Source of the DNA: Nocardia sp. CC227C
GTDB taxonomy: Bacteria; Actinomycetota; Actinomycetes; Mycobacteriales; Mycobacteriaceae
DNA length: 64,000 nt
Reading direction: 5' to 3'
NCBI RefSeq assembly: GCF_030767025.1
Contig: NZ_JASITE010000010.1
Coordinates: 62,001 to 126,000 of the forward strand
Shown here: one piece after another, positions 40,091 to 48,820 of the stretch
How positions within the stretch are numbered: position 1 is the stretch's first letter
Layout: each line of letters opens with the position of its first letter
The notes under the pieces: model-generated
Told to the model about the DNA's origin: nothing
What the model saw: the letters and a program-made list of their open reading frames with translations, nothing else
Databases searched by the model: none
Made by a program: the position numbers and the translations under genes

Positions 40091-41632
40091 ATGCGTGCGG
40101 AATCACCGTCAGCCGCCGGATGGCGGCAGTGGGCCGGACTGGCCGTCTTGGCCCTGCCCACGGCACTGCTCGGGCTCGACGTGACGGCGCTCTACCTCGT
40201 CGTTCCCAGCCTGACCGCGGATCTGCGGCCGACCGCGACCGAGACGCTGTGGATCATGGACGCCTACGGCTTCCTCATCGCGGGCTTCCTGATCACCATG
40301 GGCACGCTGGGTGACCGCATCGGCCGCCGTCGCCTGCTGATGATCGGCATGGTCGCGTTCGCCGCGGCGTCGGTGTTCGCGGCGTTCGCGCCGAGCGCCC
40401 CCTGGCTGATCGTGGCGCGGGGCCTGCTCGGCGTGGCCGGTGCGACGCTGATGCCGTCCACCCTGTCCCTGATCAGCAATATGTTCACCGATGCGCGGCA
40501 GCGGGCGATGGCGATCGGCGTGTGGGCCACCATGTTCGCGCTCGGTATGGCGGCCGGACCGGTGGTCGGCGGTGTGCTGGTGGCGCACTTCTGGTGGGGT
40601 GCGGCGTTCTTGCTCGCGGTACCGGTCGGCGTGGTGGTGCTGGCCGCCGCACCGCTGCTGCTGCCCGAATTCCGTTCCGGCACCGGACGACTCGATCTGT
40701 GGAGTGTCGCGCTCTCGCTGCTCGCCCTGCTGCCGATCATCTACGCGATCAAACACGTTGCCGCACACGGCATCGACCTCCAGTCGGGGGCCGCCGCCCT
40801 GCTCGGTGCCGGTGCCGCCTTCGCATTCGTGCTGCGCCAGCTGCGCCTGCCCGAGCCGCTGCTCGACATCGGGCTCCTCCGCAGCCGCTCCTTCTCCGCC
40901 GCCCTGGCGGTGCTGTTCATCGGTCTCGTCGGCTTCGGCGGGGTGATGTACCTGGTCACGCAATACCTGCAACTCGTGGCGGGCCTCTCGCCGACGGCGG
41001 CCGGACTGTGGATGGGTCCACCGGCGCTGGCCATGCTGATCGGCGGCATCGGTGCGCCGCTGCTGGCCGGCCGGGTGCCGCCGGGCGTCGTCATGGCCGC
41101 CACCCTGGCGGTGTCGCTGATCGGCTACGGACTTCTCGCCCGCTCCGGGACCGACGGAAAACCGGCCGTGGTCATCGGATTCGCGTTCGTCTACCTCGCA
41201 CTCGGCGTCATCCCGGCGCTCGGCACCGACATCGTCGTGGGCGCGGCACCGGCGACCAGGTCCGGTTCGGCCGCGGCGCTCTCGGAGACCGTCCAGGAGT
41301 TCGGCATCGCGGCCGGGGTGGCGCTGCTGGGCAGTCTCACCACGGCCGTCTACCGGAGTGCGGTCGAGACTCCTGCGGGCGTGTCCCGGCATACCGCCGA
41401 GTTGTACGGCGACAGCCTCGCGGGTGCCGACGCCGTGGCGGACCAGCTGCCCGCCGGGGCGCTCGAGCAGGCGCGCGCGGCGTTCACCAGCGGACTCGAT
41501 ATCACCGCGATCACCGCCGGAGCGGCCATAGCCGTCGCATCCATCGTCTGCTACCGGACGCTGCGCCACATCCGCCCGATCGGCTCGGCCGCCCCCGAAC
41601 CGGAACCGCTAGCCTCGCAGCAGCGGCGGTGA
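40091..41632 (+). CDS. MFS exporter, DHA2 (14-helix) family
   Basis: The 513-aa drug:proton antiporter shows motif A GTLGDRIGRRRLLMIGMVAF (~71-90) and motif C GMAAGPVVGGVLVAHFWWG (~151-169). The N-terminus has the D-x-T pair in LLGLDVTALYLVVP (~26-39), as in QacA/SmvA-like exporters. The start is ATG 40091; there is a GGGAG 10 nt upstream. It forms an operon with the TetR gene 18 nt downstream and has a 33-bp dyad in its promoter. Confidence 0.93.
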   Translation: MRAESPSAAGWRQWAGLAVLALPTALLGLDVTALYLVVPSLTADLRPTATETLWIMDAYGFLIAGFLITMGTLGDRIGRRRLLMIGMVAFAAASVFAAFAPSAPWLIVARGLLGVAGATLMPSTLSLISNMFTDARQRAMAIGVWATMFALGMAAGPVVGGVLVAHFWWGAAFLLAVPVGVVVLAAAPLLLPEFRSGTGRLDLWSVALSLLALLPIIYAIKHVAAHGIDLQSGAAALLGAGAAFAFVLRQLRLPEPLLDIGLLRSRSFSAALAVLFIGLVGFGGVMYLVTQYLQLVAGLSPTAAGLWMGPPALAMLIGGIGAPLLAGRVPPGVVMAATLAVSLIGYGLLARSGTDGKPAVVIGFAFVYLALGVIPALGTDIVVGAAPATRSGSAAALSETVQEFGIAAGVALLGSLTTAVYRSAVETPAGVSRHTAELYGDSLAGADAVADQLPAGALEQARAAFTSGLDITAITAGAAIAVASIVCYRTLRHIRPIGSAAPEPEPLASQQRR

Positions 41633-41650
41633 TCGGCGAGAGGGAGAACG

Positions 41651-42214
41651 GTGACTCATCCGGATACGGTCGACGGCCGCAAGGTGCGCGGTGAACGCCG
41701 CCGGGCCCAGATCATCGAGGCGACGCTGACCGTCGTCAACCGTGACGGCGCGGCCGGGGTGACCCACCGCACCGTCGCCAAGGAGGCAGGCATCACCACC
41801 AGCCTCACCCTCTACTACTTCGCCACCCTCGACGACCTGCTGGTCGCGGCCCTGACCAGCGTGACCGACGCCTACACCCACCGCATCCGCCAACTCGTCG
41901 CCACCGCCGCCGATCCCCTCGACGGCCTCGCCCGCATCATCGCCGAATCCGCGGGCCCCGGCCGCGAACGCGCCCTCGCCGAACGCGAACTCTCCACCCT
42001 GGCGGCCCGCCGCCCCGCCCTCCGCTCCGTGGCGCGCCGCTGGCGCGAAGGCGTCGCCGAACTCGCCCGAACCCGCACCACCGACCCCACCGTCATCGAA
42101 TCCTTCGTCGCCCTGACCGACGGCCTGTGCACCTCGATCCTCCTCGACGACCACGACGCCGACCCGGAACACATCCACGCCCTGCTCACGCGAGCCCTTC
42201 CGCCGCGCGGGTGA
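41651..42214 (+). CDS. TetR-family repressor of the MFS exporter
   Basis: The 187-aa regulator starts at GTG 41651 after GAGAGGGAGAACG. Its HTH is VTHRTVAKEAGITTSLTLYYF (shown as VTHRTVAKEAGIT and TSLTLYYF, ~37-57). The C-terminal part is Arg/Ala/Glu-rich helix. It is located directly behind the MFS gene, an arrangement common for local exporter repressors. Its likely operator is the dyad at 40040-40072. Confidence 0.9.
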   Translation: MTHPDTVDGRKVRGERRRAQIIEATLTVVNRDGAAGVTHRTVAKEAGITTSLTLYYFATLDDLLVAALTSVTDAYTHRIRQLVATAADPLDGLARIIAESAGPGRERALAERELSTLAARRPALRSVARRWREGVAELARTRTTDPTVIESFVALTDGLCTSILLDDHDADPEHIHALLTRALPPRG

Positions 42215-42354
42215 GGCGAACCCGCGCGATCCCCGGCTACGTCACCCGGCATCCCGGACGATTGGTCGACACCGACCGACCCGAGAAGCGGTGCGACCAA
42301 AGGGGAACTGGTGGCGGACGCCACTCGGGCGATGCCGCCACCTATTCCCCCTGA

Positions 42355-43509
42355 TCAACGGTCCAGGTCGGGTAGCGACCGGCGGACACGGGCCGACTCG
42401 CGGGTGAGGTGGTCGCGTTCGGGGAGGGTGGTCGCGGTGCGGGCGGCTTCGGCGTACAGGGTGGCGGCCTGTTCGAGGTCGCCTGCTCGTTCCAGGAGGT
42501 AGGCGCGGGCGGCGGTGTGGCGGGGGAGGTTCGGGTCGAGGTCGGACAGGGCGGCGAGTCCGGCTCGGGGGCCGTCGGCCTCGCCGACCGCTACCGCGCG
42601 GTTCAGCCGGACCACCGGGTTGTCGGTGAGCCGCAGCAGTTCGTCGTACCACTCCACGATCTGCACCCAGTCCGTTTCCGACGCGTCGGGGGCATCCGCG
42701 TGCAGGGCGGCGATCGCGGCTTGGGCCTGGTATTCGCCCAGTCGGTCGCGGGCCAGCGCGGCCTGCAGAATCGCCACTCCTTCGGCGATAAGTCCGGTGT
42801 CCCAACGGGATCGGTCCTGGCGGGCGAGGGGCACCAGGCGTCCGTCCGGATCGGTGCGGGATGGGCGGCGGGCGTGGTGCAGCAGCATCAGCGCGAGCAG
42901 CCCCGCGACCTCGGGCTCATCGGTGGTGGCGGCGAGCTGGCGGGTGAGGCGGATGGCCTCGGCCGTCAGGTCGACAGCACCGCTGTAGCCCTCGTTGAAG
43001 ACGAGGTAGAGCACGCGCAGCACCGTCGTGAGATCGCCGGGCCGGTCCAGCGGCAGGCCCGCGATGCGGCGCTTGGCGCGGCTGATCCGTTGCGCCATGG
43101 TCGATTCCGGGACCAGATAGGCCGCGGCGATCTGCCTGGTGGTCAGGCCACCGACCGCGCGCAGGGTCAAGGCGACGGCCGACCCGGGTGACAGGCTGGG
43201 GTGCGCGCATAGGAAGTACAGCCACAGCGTGTCGTCCGCGGCGGGCACCGGACCCGGCGGAGGTTCGACTTCCACGGCGAATTCCCTGCCCCGGCGGGCT
43301 GTTTCGGCGCGGGTCACATCGAGGAACTTGTTCCATGCGGCGGTGATGAGCCACGCCTTGGCGTCGCGCGGTGGATCATCCGGCCACGTCTCCAGCGCCC
43401 GGATCAGCGCCTCCTGCACCGCGTCCTCGGCCGCGGCGAAGTCGGCTCCGCGGCGGACGAGGACGCCGATCACCGCGGGCACGAGGTCGCGCAGCAGCGC
43501 TTCGTTCAC
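42355..43509 (-). CDS. ECF sigma factor, ECF42-like with C-terminal extension
   Basis: The 384-aa extracytoplasmic-function sigma factor carries a region-2 part, FAAAEDAVQEALIRALETWP (~24-43) with AWLITAAWNKFLDVTR, and a region-4 part, LTTRQIAAAYLVPESTMAQRISRAKRRIAG (in pieces, ~120-150). About 220 further residues of helical, TPR-like sequence follow (DLTAEAIRLTRQLAA ... LNRAVAVGEADGPRAGL). This C-terminal extension and the adjacent DGPF gene mark the ECF42 group, which has no classical anti-sigma. The GTG start overlaps the YCII stop (GTGA). Confidence 0.9.
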   Translation of the reverse strand: MNEALLRDLVPAVIGVLVRRGADFAAAEDAVQEALIRALETWPDDPPRDAKAWLITAAWNKFLDVTRAETARRGREFAVEVEPPPGPVPAADDTLWLYFLCAHPSLSPGSAVALTLRAVGGLTTRQIAAAYLVPESTMAQRISRAKRRIAGLPLDRPGDLTTVLRVLYLVFNEGYSGAVDLTAEAIRLTRQLAATTDEPEVAGLLALMLLHHARRPSRTDPDGRLVPLARQDRSRWDTGLIAEGVAILQAALARDRLGEYQAQAAIAALHADAPDASETDWVQIVEWYDELLRLTDNPVVRLNRAVAVGEADGPRAGLAALSDLDPNLPRHTAARAYLLERAGDLEQAATLYAEAARTATTLPERDHLTRESARVRRSLPDLDR

Positions 43510-43913
43510 TCGGTCACCGTAGGCATTTCGGTGAAGAAGGGCCGCACCTCCAGCCACTCCTGGACCGGTTTGCCGCCCGCGCCCGGGGCGGCGGACAGTT
43601 CGGCGGCCAGCTCGAGCGCGCGCTCGTAGGTGTCCACGTCGATGATCATCCACCCGGCGATCAGATCCTTGGTCTCCGCGAACGGGCCGTCGGTGACCGG
43701 CGGACGGCCCTCGCCGTCGGAGCGGACGAAAGTGCCCTCCGGCGACAGCGCCTGACTGTCGACGTATTCGCCGGACGCCTCGAGTCGCGCGGCGAAGTCC
43801 TCCATGTACCGCACGTGGGCGGTCACCTCCTCGGGCGCCCATCGGTCCATCGGCACGTCGTTGACCGGCGCGGGCGCACCTCGGTAGTGCTTGAGCAGCA
43901 GGTATTTGGCCAT
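43506..43913 (-). CDS. YCII/DGPF-domain protein
   Basis: The 135-aa YCII-related protein starts MAKYLLLKHYRGAPAPVNDV. The family hallmark DGPFAETKDLIAGWMIIDVD (~78-97) is intact. It overlaps the ECF sigma gene by 4 nt. DGPF proteins are the conserved partners of ECF41/42-type sigma factors, but their enzymatic or sensory role is unknown. Confidence 0.92.
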   Translation of the reverse strand: MAKYLLLKHYRGAPAPVNDVPMDRWAPEEVTAHVRYMEDFAARLEASGEYVDSQALSPEGTFVRSDGEGRPPVTDGPFAETKDLIAGWMIIDVDTYERALELAAELSAAPGAGGKPVQEWLEVRPFFTEMPTVTE

Positions 43914-43961
43914 GATGTTCTCCCTCGTTCGCTCCGGCCCATTCTGGCCGCGATGATCGGT

Positions 43962-44459
43962 TCAGACAGCCTGACGCTCGGCGCGCTGCCGGATGAGTTC
44001 CTCGACAGCGGTGGGCAGCGTGGTGTCGAAGTCGATGAGCTTCACCCAGGTCGGAGTGATCGCGATCCGCACCATGCCGTCGTAGAGCGACCGCACCTCG
44101 GCCTCCCACTCGACGCGCTGCTCCGGAGTCATTTCGTAGCTGCCGTTCATCCGCAGGTACTCCTCCGGAATCCCGTCCACCACCTCCATCTCCGCCCGCC
44201 CGCGGATGAGCAGGATCTTCGGCGGGTGCACCTCGGTATCGATGGTCAGCGCGACCTCGGGATTGTGCCGCAGCGAGGGCAGCTTCGGAGCGTTCTTCGT
44301 GGTGCAGACAATGATCTCCGAACCGTTCCAGGTGAACGAGATGGGGATATTGCGCGGTGTGCCGTCCTTGGCGACATAGGCCATGCGCAGCAGGTCACGC
44401 TGCAACAGTTCCTGGCTGATCGGACGGTTCAGGACGGCGGTGATCTCGTTCGGTCGCAT
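43962..44459 (-). CDS. Pyridoxamine 5'-phosphate oxidase-like flavin/F420 protein
   Basis: The 165-aa split-barrel protein starts at ATG 44459 (MRPNEITAVLNRPISQELLQ), since GAAGGAGCGACCGTC immediately precedes it. Typical strands are LRMAYVAKDGTPRNIPISFT and SLRHNPEVALTIDTEVHPPK. The cofactor (FMN, F420 or heme) cannot be assigned. It lies 48 nt upstream of the YCII gene in the same direction and may belong to the ECF42 operon. Confidence 0.85.
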   Translation of the reverse strand: MRPNEITAVLNRPISQELLQRDLLRMAYVAKDGTPRNIPISFTWNGSEIIVCTTKNAPKLPSLRHNPEVALTIDTEVHPPKILLIRGRAEMEVVDGIPEEYLRMNGSYEMTPEQRVEWEAEVRSLYDGMVRIAITPTWVKLIDFDTTLPTAVEELIRQRAERQAV

Positions 44460-44626
44460 GACGGTCGCTCCTTCTCGGTTGTCGAGGCCGTTTCGGCTGC
44501 TCGTACCCCTGGGACGGAGCCGCGCGACAGTTCTCGACATCCACGGCGACAGAATTTCAAAGATTTTTCCAGCTGTCGCCGACCACCGATCGGATCAGCG
44601 TGATCGACGCCGGTAGGTCGACAGCC

Positions 44627-45613
44627 TCAGTTCAGCCCCGCGTAGCTGTGCAGGCCGCTCACCACGATGTTGATGATGAACAGGTTGAACAGCATGGCGG
44701 TGAAGCCGGCGATGTTGATCCAGGCGGCCTTGGTGTCGCGCCAGCCGGAGGTGGCGCGGGCGTGGAGGTAGGCGGCGTAGACGACCCAGGTGATGAAGGA
44801 GACGGTTTCCTTGGGGTCCCAGCCCCAGAAGCGGCCCCAGGCGGCTTCGGCCCAGATGGCGCCGAGGATGACGCCGGTGCCGAAGAGGGGGAAGGCGACG
44901 ATGGTGGTCTTGTAGGCGAGGCGGTCGAGGGTGCGGGCGTCGGGGAGGCGGCGGGCCAGGGAGCCGAGCAGGTTGTCGGATTCCTGGCCGTCGGGCTGGC
45001 GCATGCGGAAAAGGAACAGCAGGCTGGCGACGCCGGAGAGCAGGAAGATGCCGGAGCCGACGCTCACGATGGTGACGTGGATGGGCAGCCAGAAGGATTT
45101 GAGGGCCGGGACCACGGGGGCCGCTTCGGCGTAGAGCACATTGCCCGCCAGGTACATGAGGACCAGGACCGGCACGATCAGGAACACCCACATGGCGCGG
45201 AAACGCCGGTCGGACATGAAGACCAGGCCCGTCACCATGGCGGCGGCGCAGGCCATGGTGATGAACTCGTACATATTGCCGAGCGGGAAGCGGTGCACCG
45301 CGAACCCGCGCAGCACGATCGAGGCCAGATGCAGGCCGATCGCCACGAACAGCACCGCGAAAGCCATATTGCCGAAGCGTTCGGCCAGCGTGGGAGCGGG
45401 CTTCTCGGCGAGCTTGCCGGGCACGCCCATCGCGGGCGCCTCACCGGAACCGGAACCGCCGACCGTGACCAGTTCGCGTTCGGCCGTGAGCTGCTTGCGG
45501 GCCGAGGCGTACTGCACGATCAGCATCGCCAGCACCAGCAGGTAGACCACGAACGCCGATTTGAAGGCGAGATTGCTGTATCCGGCGAGGGTTTCGTCGA
45601 TCGGCATAGTCAT
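44627..45613 (-). CDS. ccsB: Cytochrome c biogenesis protein CcsB/CcsA (System II)
   Basis: This heme-handling membrane subunit works with ResB to attach heme to apocytochrome c outside the membrane. It has 328 aa and about eight helices. The tryptophan-rich WWD-like region is ILGAIWAEAAWGRFWGWDPK (~245-264), with conserved His residues in LASIVLRGFAVHRFPLGNMY and LPIHVTIVSVGSGIF. The ATG at 45613 overlaps the resB stop (ATGA); the next ATG at 45607 has slightly better spacing. It is the last gene of the hemL-ccsB operon. Confidence 0.93.
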   Translation of the reverse strand: MTMPIDETLAGYSNLAFKSAFVVYLLVLAMLIVQYASARKQLTAERELVTVGGSGSGEAPAMGVPGKLAEKPAPTLAERFGNMAFAVLFVAIGLHLASIVLRGFAVHRFPLGNMYEFITMACAAAMVTGLVFMSDRRFRAMWVFLIVPVLVLMYLAGNVLYAEAAPVVPALKSFWLPIHVTIVSVGSGIFLLSGVASLLFLFRMRQPDGQESDNLLGSLARRLPDARTLDRLAYKTTIVAFPLFGTGVILGAIWAEAAWGRFWGWDPKETVSFITWVVYAAYLHARATSGWRDTKAAWINIAGFTAMLFNLFIINIVVSGLHSYAGLN

Positions 45614-47238
45614 TCTCCCGTGCTGTGGTCCAGCAGCCGTGTGCGTAGGCGGTCGAATTCGCCGCCCCAACCCGCCTGGTCGGTGCGGGCCAGTCCGCCC
45701 ATTTCTACTACGGTACGTCGTTTGTCATCGGCACCCGCGTCGGGGTACACCCGCAGCCAGATCCGGCGGCGCTTCACCAGCAGCGACACCAGCAGACCCG
45801 CCATCATCACGATGGAGCTGCCCAGCACCCACCCCTGCGCCGGATCGTGCGAGACCTGCAGGTTCACGAACTCTTCCGCGCCGTCGAAGGTCACCGTGGT
45901 GCCGTCCGCGAGCGTCGCCGACTCACCGGGCGACAGATTGACCCGCTGCTCCTTGTTCAGCCGCCCCTGCTTGATCATCTCCGGATCCAGCGTGAACAGG
46001 GACTGGGCGCGGCCGGTGTCCAGACCGGTCTCGCCGCGATAGATGTCCACCGCCACCATGGGGTTGGTCATGGCCGGATAGCTGGAGGTGAGCAACGTAC
46101 CGTGCAGCAGGCCGGTGGGCGCGAACAGGCCCTGGATGGCGATCTGGTTCTTGCGCCGCTCCGCCTCGTCGGGATACATGCCCCCGGGCGGATCGATGCG
46201 CAGCACGCCGCTGGACAGGAACGTCGTCGCGTCGTCCGGCCGCCACTGGATGGCCTCGGTGCGGGTCTGCCCGTCCGGGAAGGTGACCGTGAACTTCGGC
46301 GCGAAACCGTGGCCCTGCAGGTAGATCCGGTCACCGGCCACACGCAGCGGGTGGTTCACCTTCAGCGTGGTGTCACGCCAGGTGTCGGCACTCAGATCCG
46401 AGCCCGCCTGGTAGGAGATGTCGGAGGTGAACATCTCCGCCTGGCCGTTGGGCAGATAGTCGGCCTTGAAGTTCTTCACCCGCACGCACAGCGGCGTCAG
46501 GCCGGTGCCGTCGATGACATTGCCCGCCCGGAAGGAGTCGAACACCGCCGGGGAGGTGGTGCAGAACCCGGGCCCGTTGTTCGCGATGACGATGACATTG
46601 CCCTCGTAGCCGAACAGCTTGCCGATGGCGATGGCCGCCAGCAGCGCCACCAGGGCGAGGTGGAAGGCGAGGTTGCCGAGTTCGCGGGTGTAGCCCTTCT
46701 CCGCCGAGACCGTGATCTCACCCTCGCGGCTGCCGGATCGAACCGCCGTGCGCCAGCCGCGCAGTTCCCGGCGGGCGTGCTCCACGACCTGCTCCGGCGT
46801 GGCGGTCTCGTCGCCCTCGTAGTGGTAGGGCAGCCGGGACAGATTGCGCGGCACCTTGACCGGCTCGGTGCGCAGCGCCCGGTAGTGGTCCCAGCAGCGC
46901 GGCAGGATGCAGCCCACCAGCGAGATGAACAGCAGCACGTAGACGGCCGTGAACCAGAAGCTGCCGAACACGTCGAACAGTTCCAGCCGATCCATCCACG
47001 GCCCCAGCGTCGGCCGGTCCGCGATGTACTGGTCCACCTTCTGCGCATTCAGGCTGCGCTGCGGCAGCAGCGCGCCCGGAATCGCGGCCAGCGCCAGCAG
47101 GAACAGCAGCATGAGCGCGGTGCGCATGCTGGTGAGCCCGCGCCAGGTATTGCGCAGGGTGGCCAGCACCCGCCCCGGCAGCGACTGTCGCGGCGGGCCG
47201 GAAGGTGCGGGAGCGGTGGGGGTTTCGGTCGCAGTCAT
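45610..47238 (-). CDS. resB: Cytochrome c biogenesis protein ResB
   Basis: ResB is the partner of CcsA/CcsB in System II cytochrome c maturation. The 542-aa protein has three N-terminal helices (MRTALMLLFLLALAAIPGAL, FGSFWFTAVYVLLFISLVGC, LAFHLALVALLAAIAIGKLF). A large extracytoplasmic domain carries GPGFCTTSPAVFDSF, which includes a possible redox Cys. The last helix is VLGSSIVMMAGLLVSLLVKR. The ATG shares one base with the ccdA stop. Confidence 0.94.
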   Translation of the reverse strand: MTATETPTAPAPSGPPRQSLPGRVLATLRNTWRGLTSMRTALMLLFLLALAAIPGALLPQRSLNAQKVDQYIADRPTLGPWMDRLELFDVFGSFWFTAVYVLLFISLVGCILPRCWDHYRALRTEPVKVPRNLSRLPYHYEGDETATPEQVVEHARRELRGWRTAVRSGSREGEITVSAEKGYTRELGNLAFHLALVALLAAIAIGKLFGYEGNVIVIANNGPGFCTTSPAVFDSFRAGNVIDGTGLTPLCVRVKNFKADYLPNGQAEMFTSDISYQAGSDLSADTWRDTTLKVNHPLRVAGDRIYLQGHGFAPKFTVTFPDGQTRTEAIQWRPDDATTFLSSGVLRIDPPGGMYPDEAERRKNQIAIQGLFAPTGLLHGTLLTSSYPAMTNPMVAVDIYRGETGLDTGRAQSLFTLDPEMIKQGRLNKEQRVNLSPGESATLADGTTVTFDGAEEFVNLQVSHDPAQGWVLGSSIVMMAGLLVSLLVKRRRIWLRVYPDAGADDKRRTVVEMGGLARTDQAGWGGEFDRLRTRLLDHSTGE

Positions 47239-48092
47239 CAGATCGGGAGGGTCACATTCGAGACGAAGGCGTCGCGGACCCAGGAGACGAACTGATCCCA
47301 GGCCCCGGTCACGAGGGCGATGCCGACGGCCACCAGCAGCAGCCCGCCGATCACCTGAATGGTGCGCGAATTGCGGCGCAGCCAGCCGACACCGCGCAGC
47401 GCGGTCGCCGAGCCGAACGCCAGGATCACGAAGGGCAGGCCCAGCCCCAGGCAGTAGGCCACGATGAGGGCGACGCCACGCGCGGCGGTGGTGCCGTCGG
47501 TGCCCGCGGAGACGGCCATGACGCCGGACAGGGTCGGGCCCAGGCAGGGCGTCCAGCCCAGCGCGAACACCGCGCCGAGCAGGGGCGCGCCGACAATGCC
47601 GCTGAGGCGGCGCGGCTCCATGCGAGTGTCCTTCTGCAGGGCCGGAATCAGGCCGATGAAGGCCAGGCCCATGACGATGGTGACCACACCGCCGACCCGT
47701 TGCAGCAGTTCACGATTGACGTTCAGCGCCTGGATCGCGCCGAAGACGGTGGCCGTGGCCAGCACGAACACCGCCGTGAAGCCGGCGACGAAGAGCCCGG
47801 CCGCACCCGCGACCCGCAGGCGCGCACGGTTTTTCGCGGTTTTCTCGGCCAGTGCCGTCGAACCGCCCTGCGTCGCTTCCCGTTTCGCCGACTCGACGGT
47901 CACCGGCGGCGCTTCCGCGCCGACCAGGCCCGCGAGATACGACAGGTAACCGGGCACCAGCGGCACCACGCACGGCGAGGCGAACGACACCAGCCCCGCG
48001 AGCACACACGCTCCCAGCGCCAGCAGCAGCGGCCCGGAAGACGCCGTCTGCTGGAAGGATTCACCGACCCCGGCCAGTACCGTCACGTTCAC
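47238..48092 (-). CDS. ccdA: Thiol:disulfide interchange membrane protein CcdA
   Basis: CcdA carries reducing power across the membrane to the TlpA/ResA-type thioredoxin. The 284-aa protein starts at GTG 48092. The redox cysteines lie in two helices: SFASPCVVPLVPGYLSYL (~42-59) and GWTPCLGPTLSGVMAVS (~187-203). A soluble loop (~68-98) is longer than in short CcdA proteins. GTGA overlap with tlpA upstream and TGATG overlap with resB downstream show tight coupling. Confidence 0.94.
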   Translation of the reverse strand: MNVTVLAGVGESFQQTASSGPLLLALGACVLAGLVSFASPCVVPLVPGYLSYLAGLVGAEAPPVTVESAKREATQGGSTALAEKTAKNRARLRVAGAAGLFVAGFTAVFVLATATVFGAIQALNVNRELLQRVGGVVTIVMGLAFIGLIPALQKDTRMEPRRLSGIVGAPLLGAVFALGWTPCLGPTLSGVMAVSAGTDGTTAARGVALIVAYCLGLGLPFVILAFGSATALRGVGWLRRNSRTIQVIGGLLLVAVGIALVTGAWDQFVSWVRDAFVSNVTLPI

Positions 48093-48820
48093 GACGGGTC
48101 CTCGGCGGCGATGCGCTCGACGGCCGGCTGGAGGTCCTCGGCGAGCAGGGATCGCAGGAAGACCGCGGCCACGCGATGCTGCCGGTCCAGGATGAGCGTG
48201 GTCGGGATGACGCTGGTGGGGAATTTGCCGCCGAGCGCGAGCAGGGTGCGCATGGAGGGGTCGTAGATCGACGGGTAGCCGACGTTGTAGTCGGTGACGA
48301 AATCCCGCGCCTTGTCCTGCTGGTTGTCCCGCACATTGATGCCGAGGAAGGCGACGCCGGAATCCCTGGTGGCCTCGTAGACCTGTTCCAGCGCGGGGGC
48401 CTCGGCGCGGCACGGGCCGCACCACTGGCCCCAGAGATTGATGACCACGACCTGATTCGGGAAATCGCTCACCGAGGTGGTCTTGCCGTCGGTCATGAGG
48501 TCCGGCCCGGACAGCGGGCCGATGGTGCCGCGACTCGACGGCGGATCGTAGAAGATGTCGGTCTCGCCGCCCGGTGAGACGAAATCGAAGGTGCCGCCCT
48601 GAGCCACCGCGTCCTTGCCCGCCGTCGAGCAGCCCGCGAGCGCGGCGACCAGGCACACGCTCGCCAGCAGGATCGACAGCACGCGCCGGGGCGCGGCGGG
48701 GGCCGCGATGCGCCGGAGCGGTCCGCCCGAGCCGACGGCGCGGCTCCCGCGGCGTCCCCCCGGCACGGACGGTGGCCCCGCGTTCGTACGCGGGGCCTGC
48801 TCTCGGCGCTGACCGGTCAT
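48089..48820 (-). CDS. TlpA/ResA-type thioredoxin lipoprotein
   Basis: The 243-aa periplasm-side thioredoxin keeps apocytochrome c cysteines reduced. The N-terminus is unusually long and basic (~45 residues), followed by the helix ILLASVCLVAALAGC with a lipobox Cys (LAGC), so it is probably lipid-anchored. The thioredoxin site is NLWGQWCGPCRAEAPALEQV (~128-147), and IPTTLILDRQHRV gives the cis-Pro loop. The ATG overlaps the upstream phosphatase stop (ATGA). Confidence 0.93.
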   Translation of the reverse strand: MTGQRREQAPRTNAGPPSVPGGRRGSRAVGSGGPLRRIAAPAAPRRVLSILLASVCLVAALAGCSTAGKDAVAQGGTFDFVSPGGETDIFYDPPSSRGTIGPLSGPDLMTDGKTTSVSDFPNQVVVINLWGQWCGPCRAEAPALEQVYEATRDSGVAFLGINVRDNQQDKARDFVTDYNVGYPSIYDPSMRTLLALGGKFPTSVIPTTLILDRQHRVAAVFLRSLLAEDLQPAVERIAAEDPS

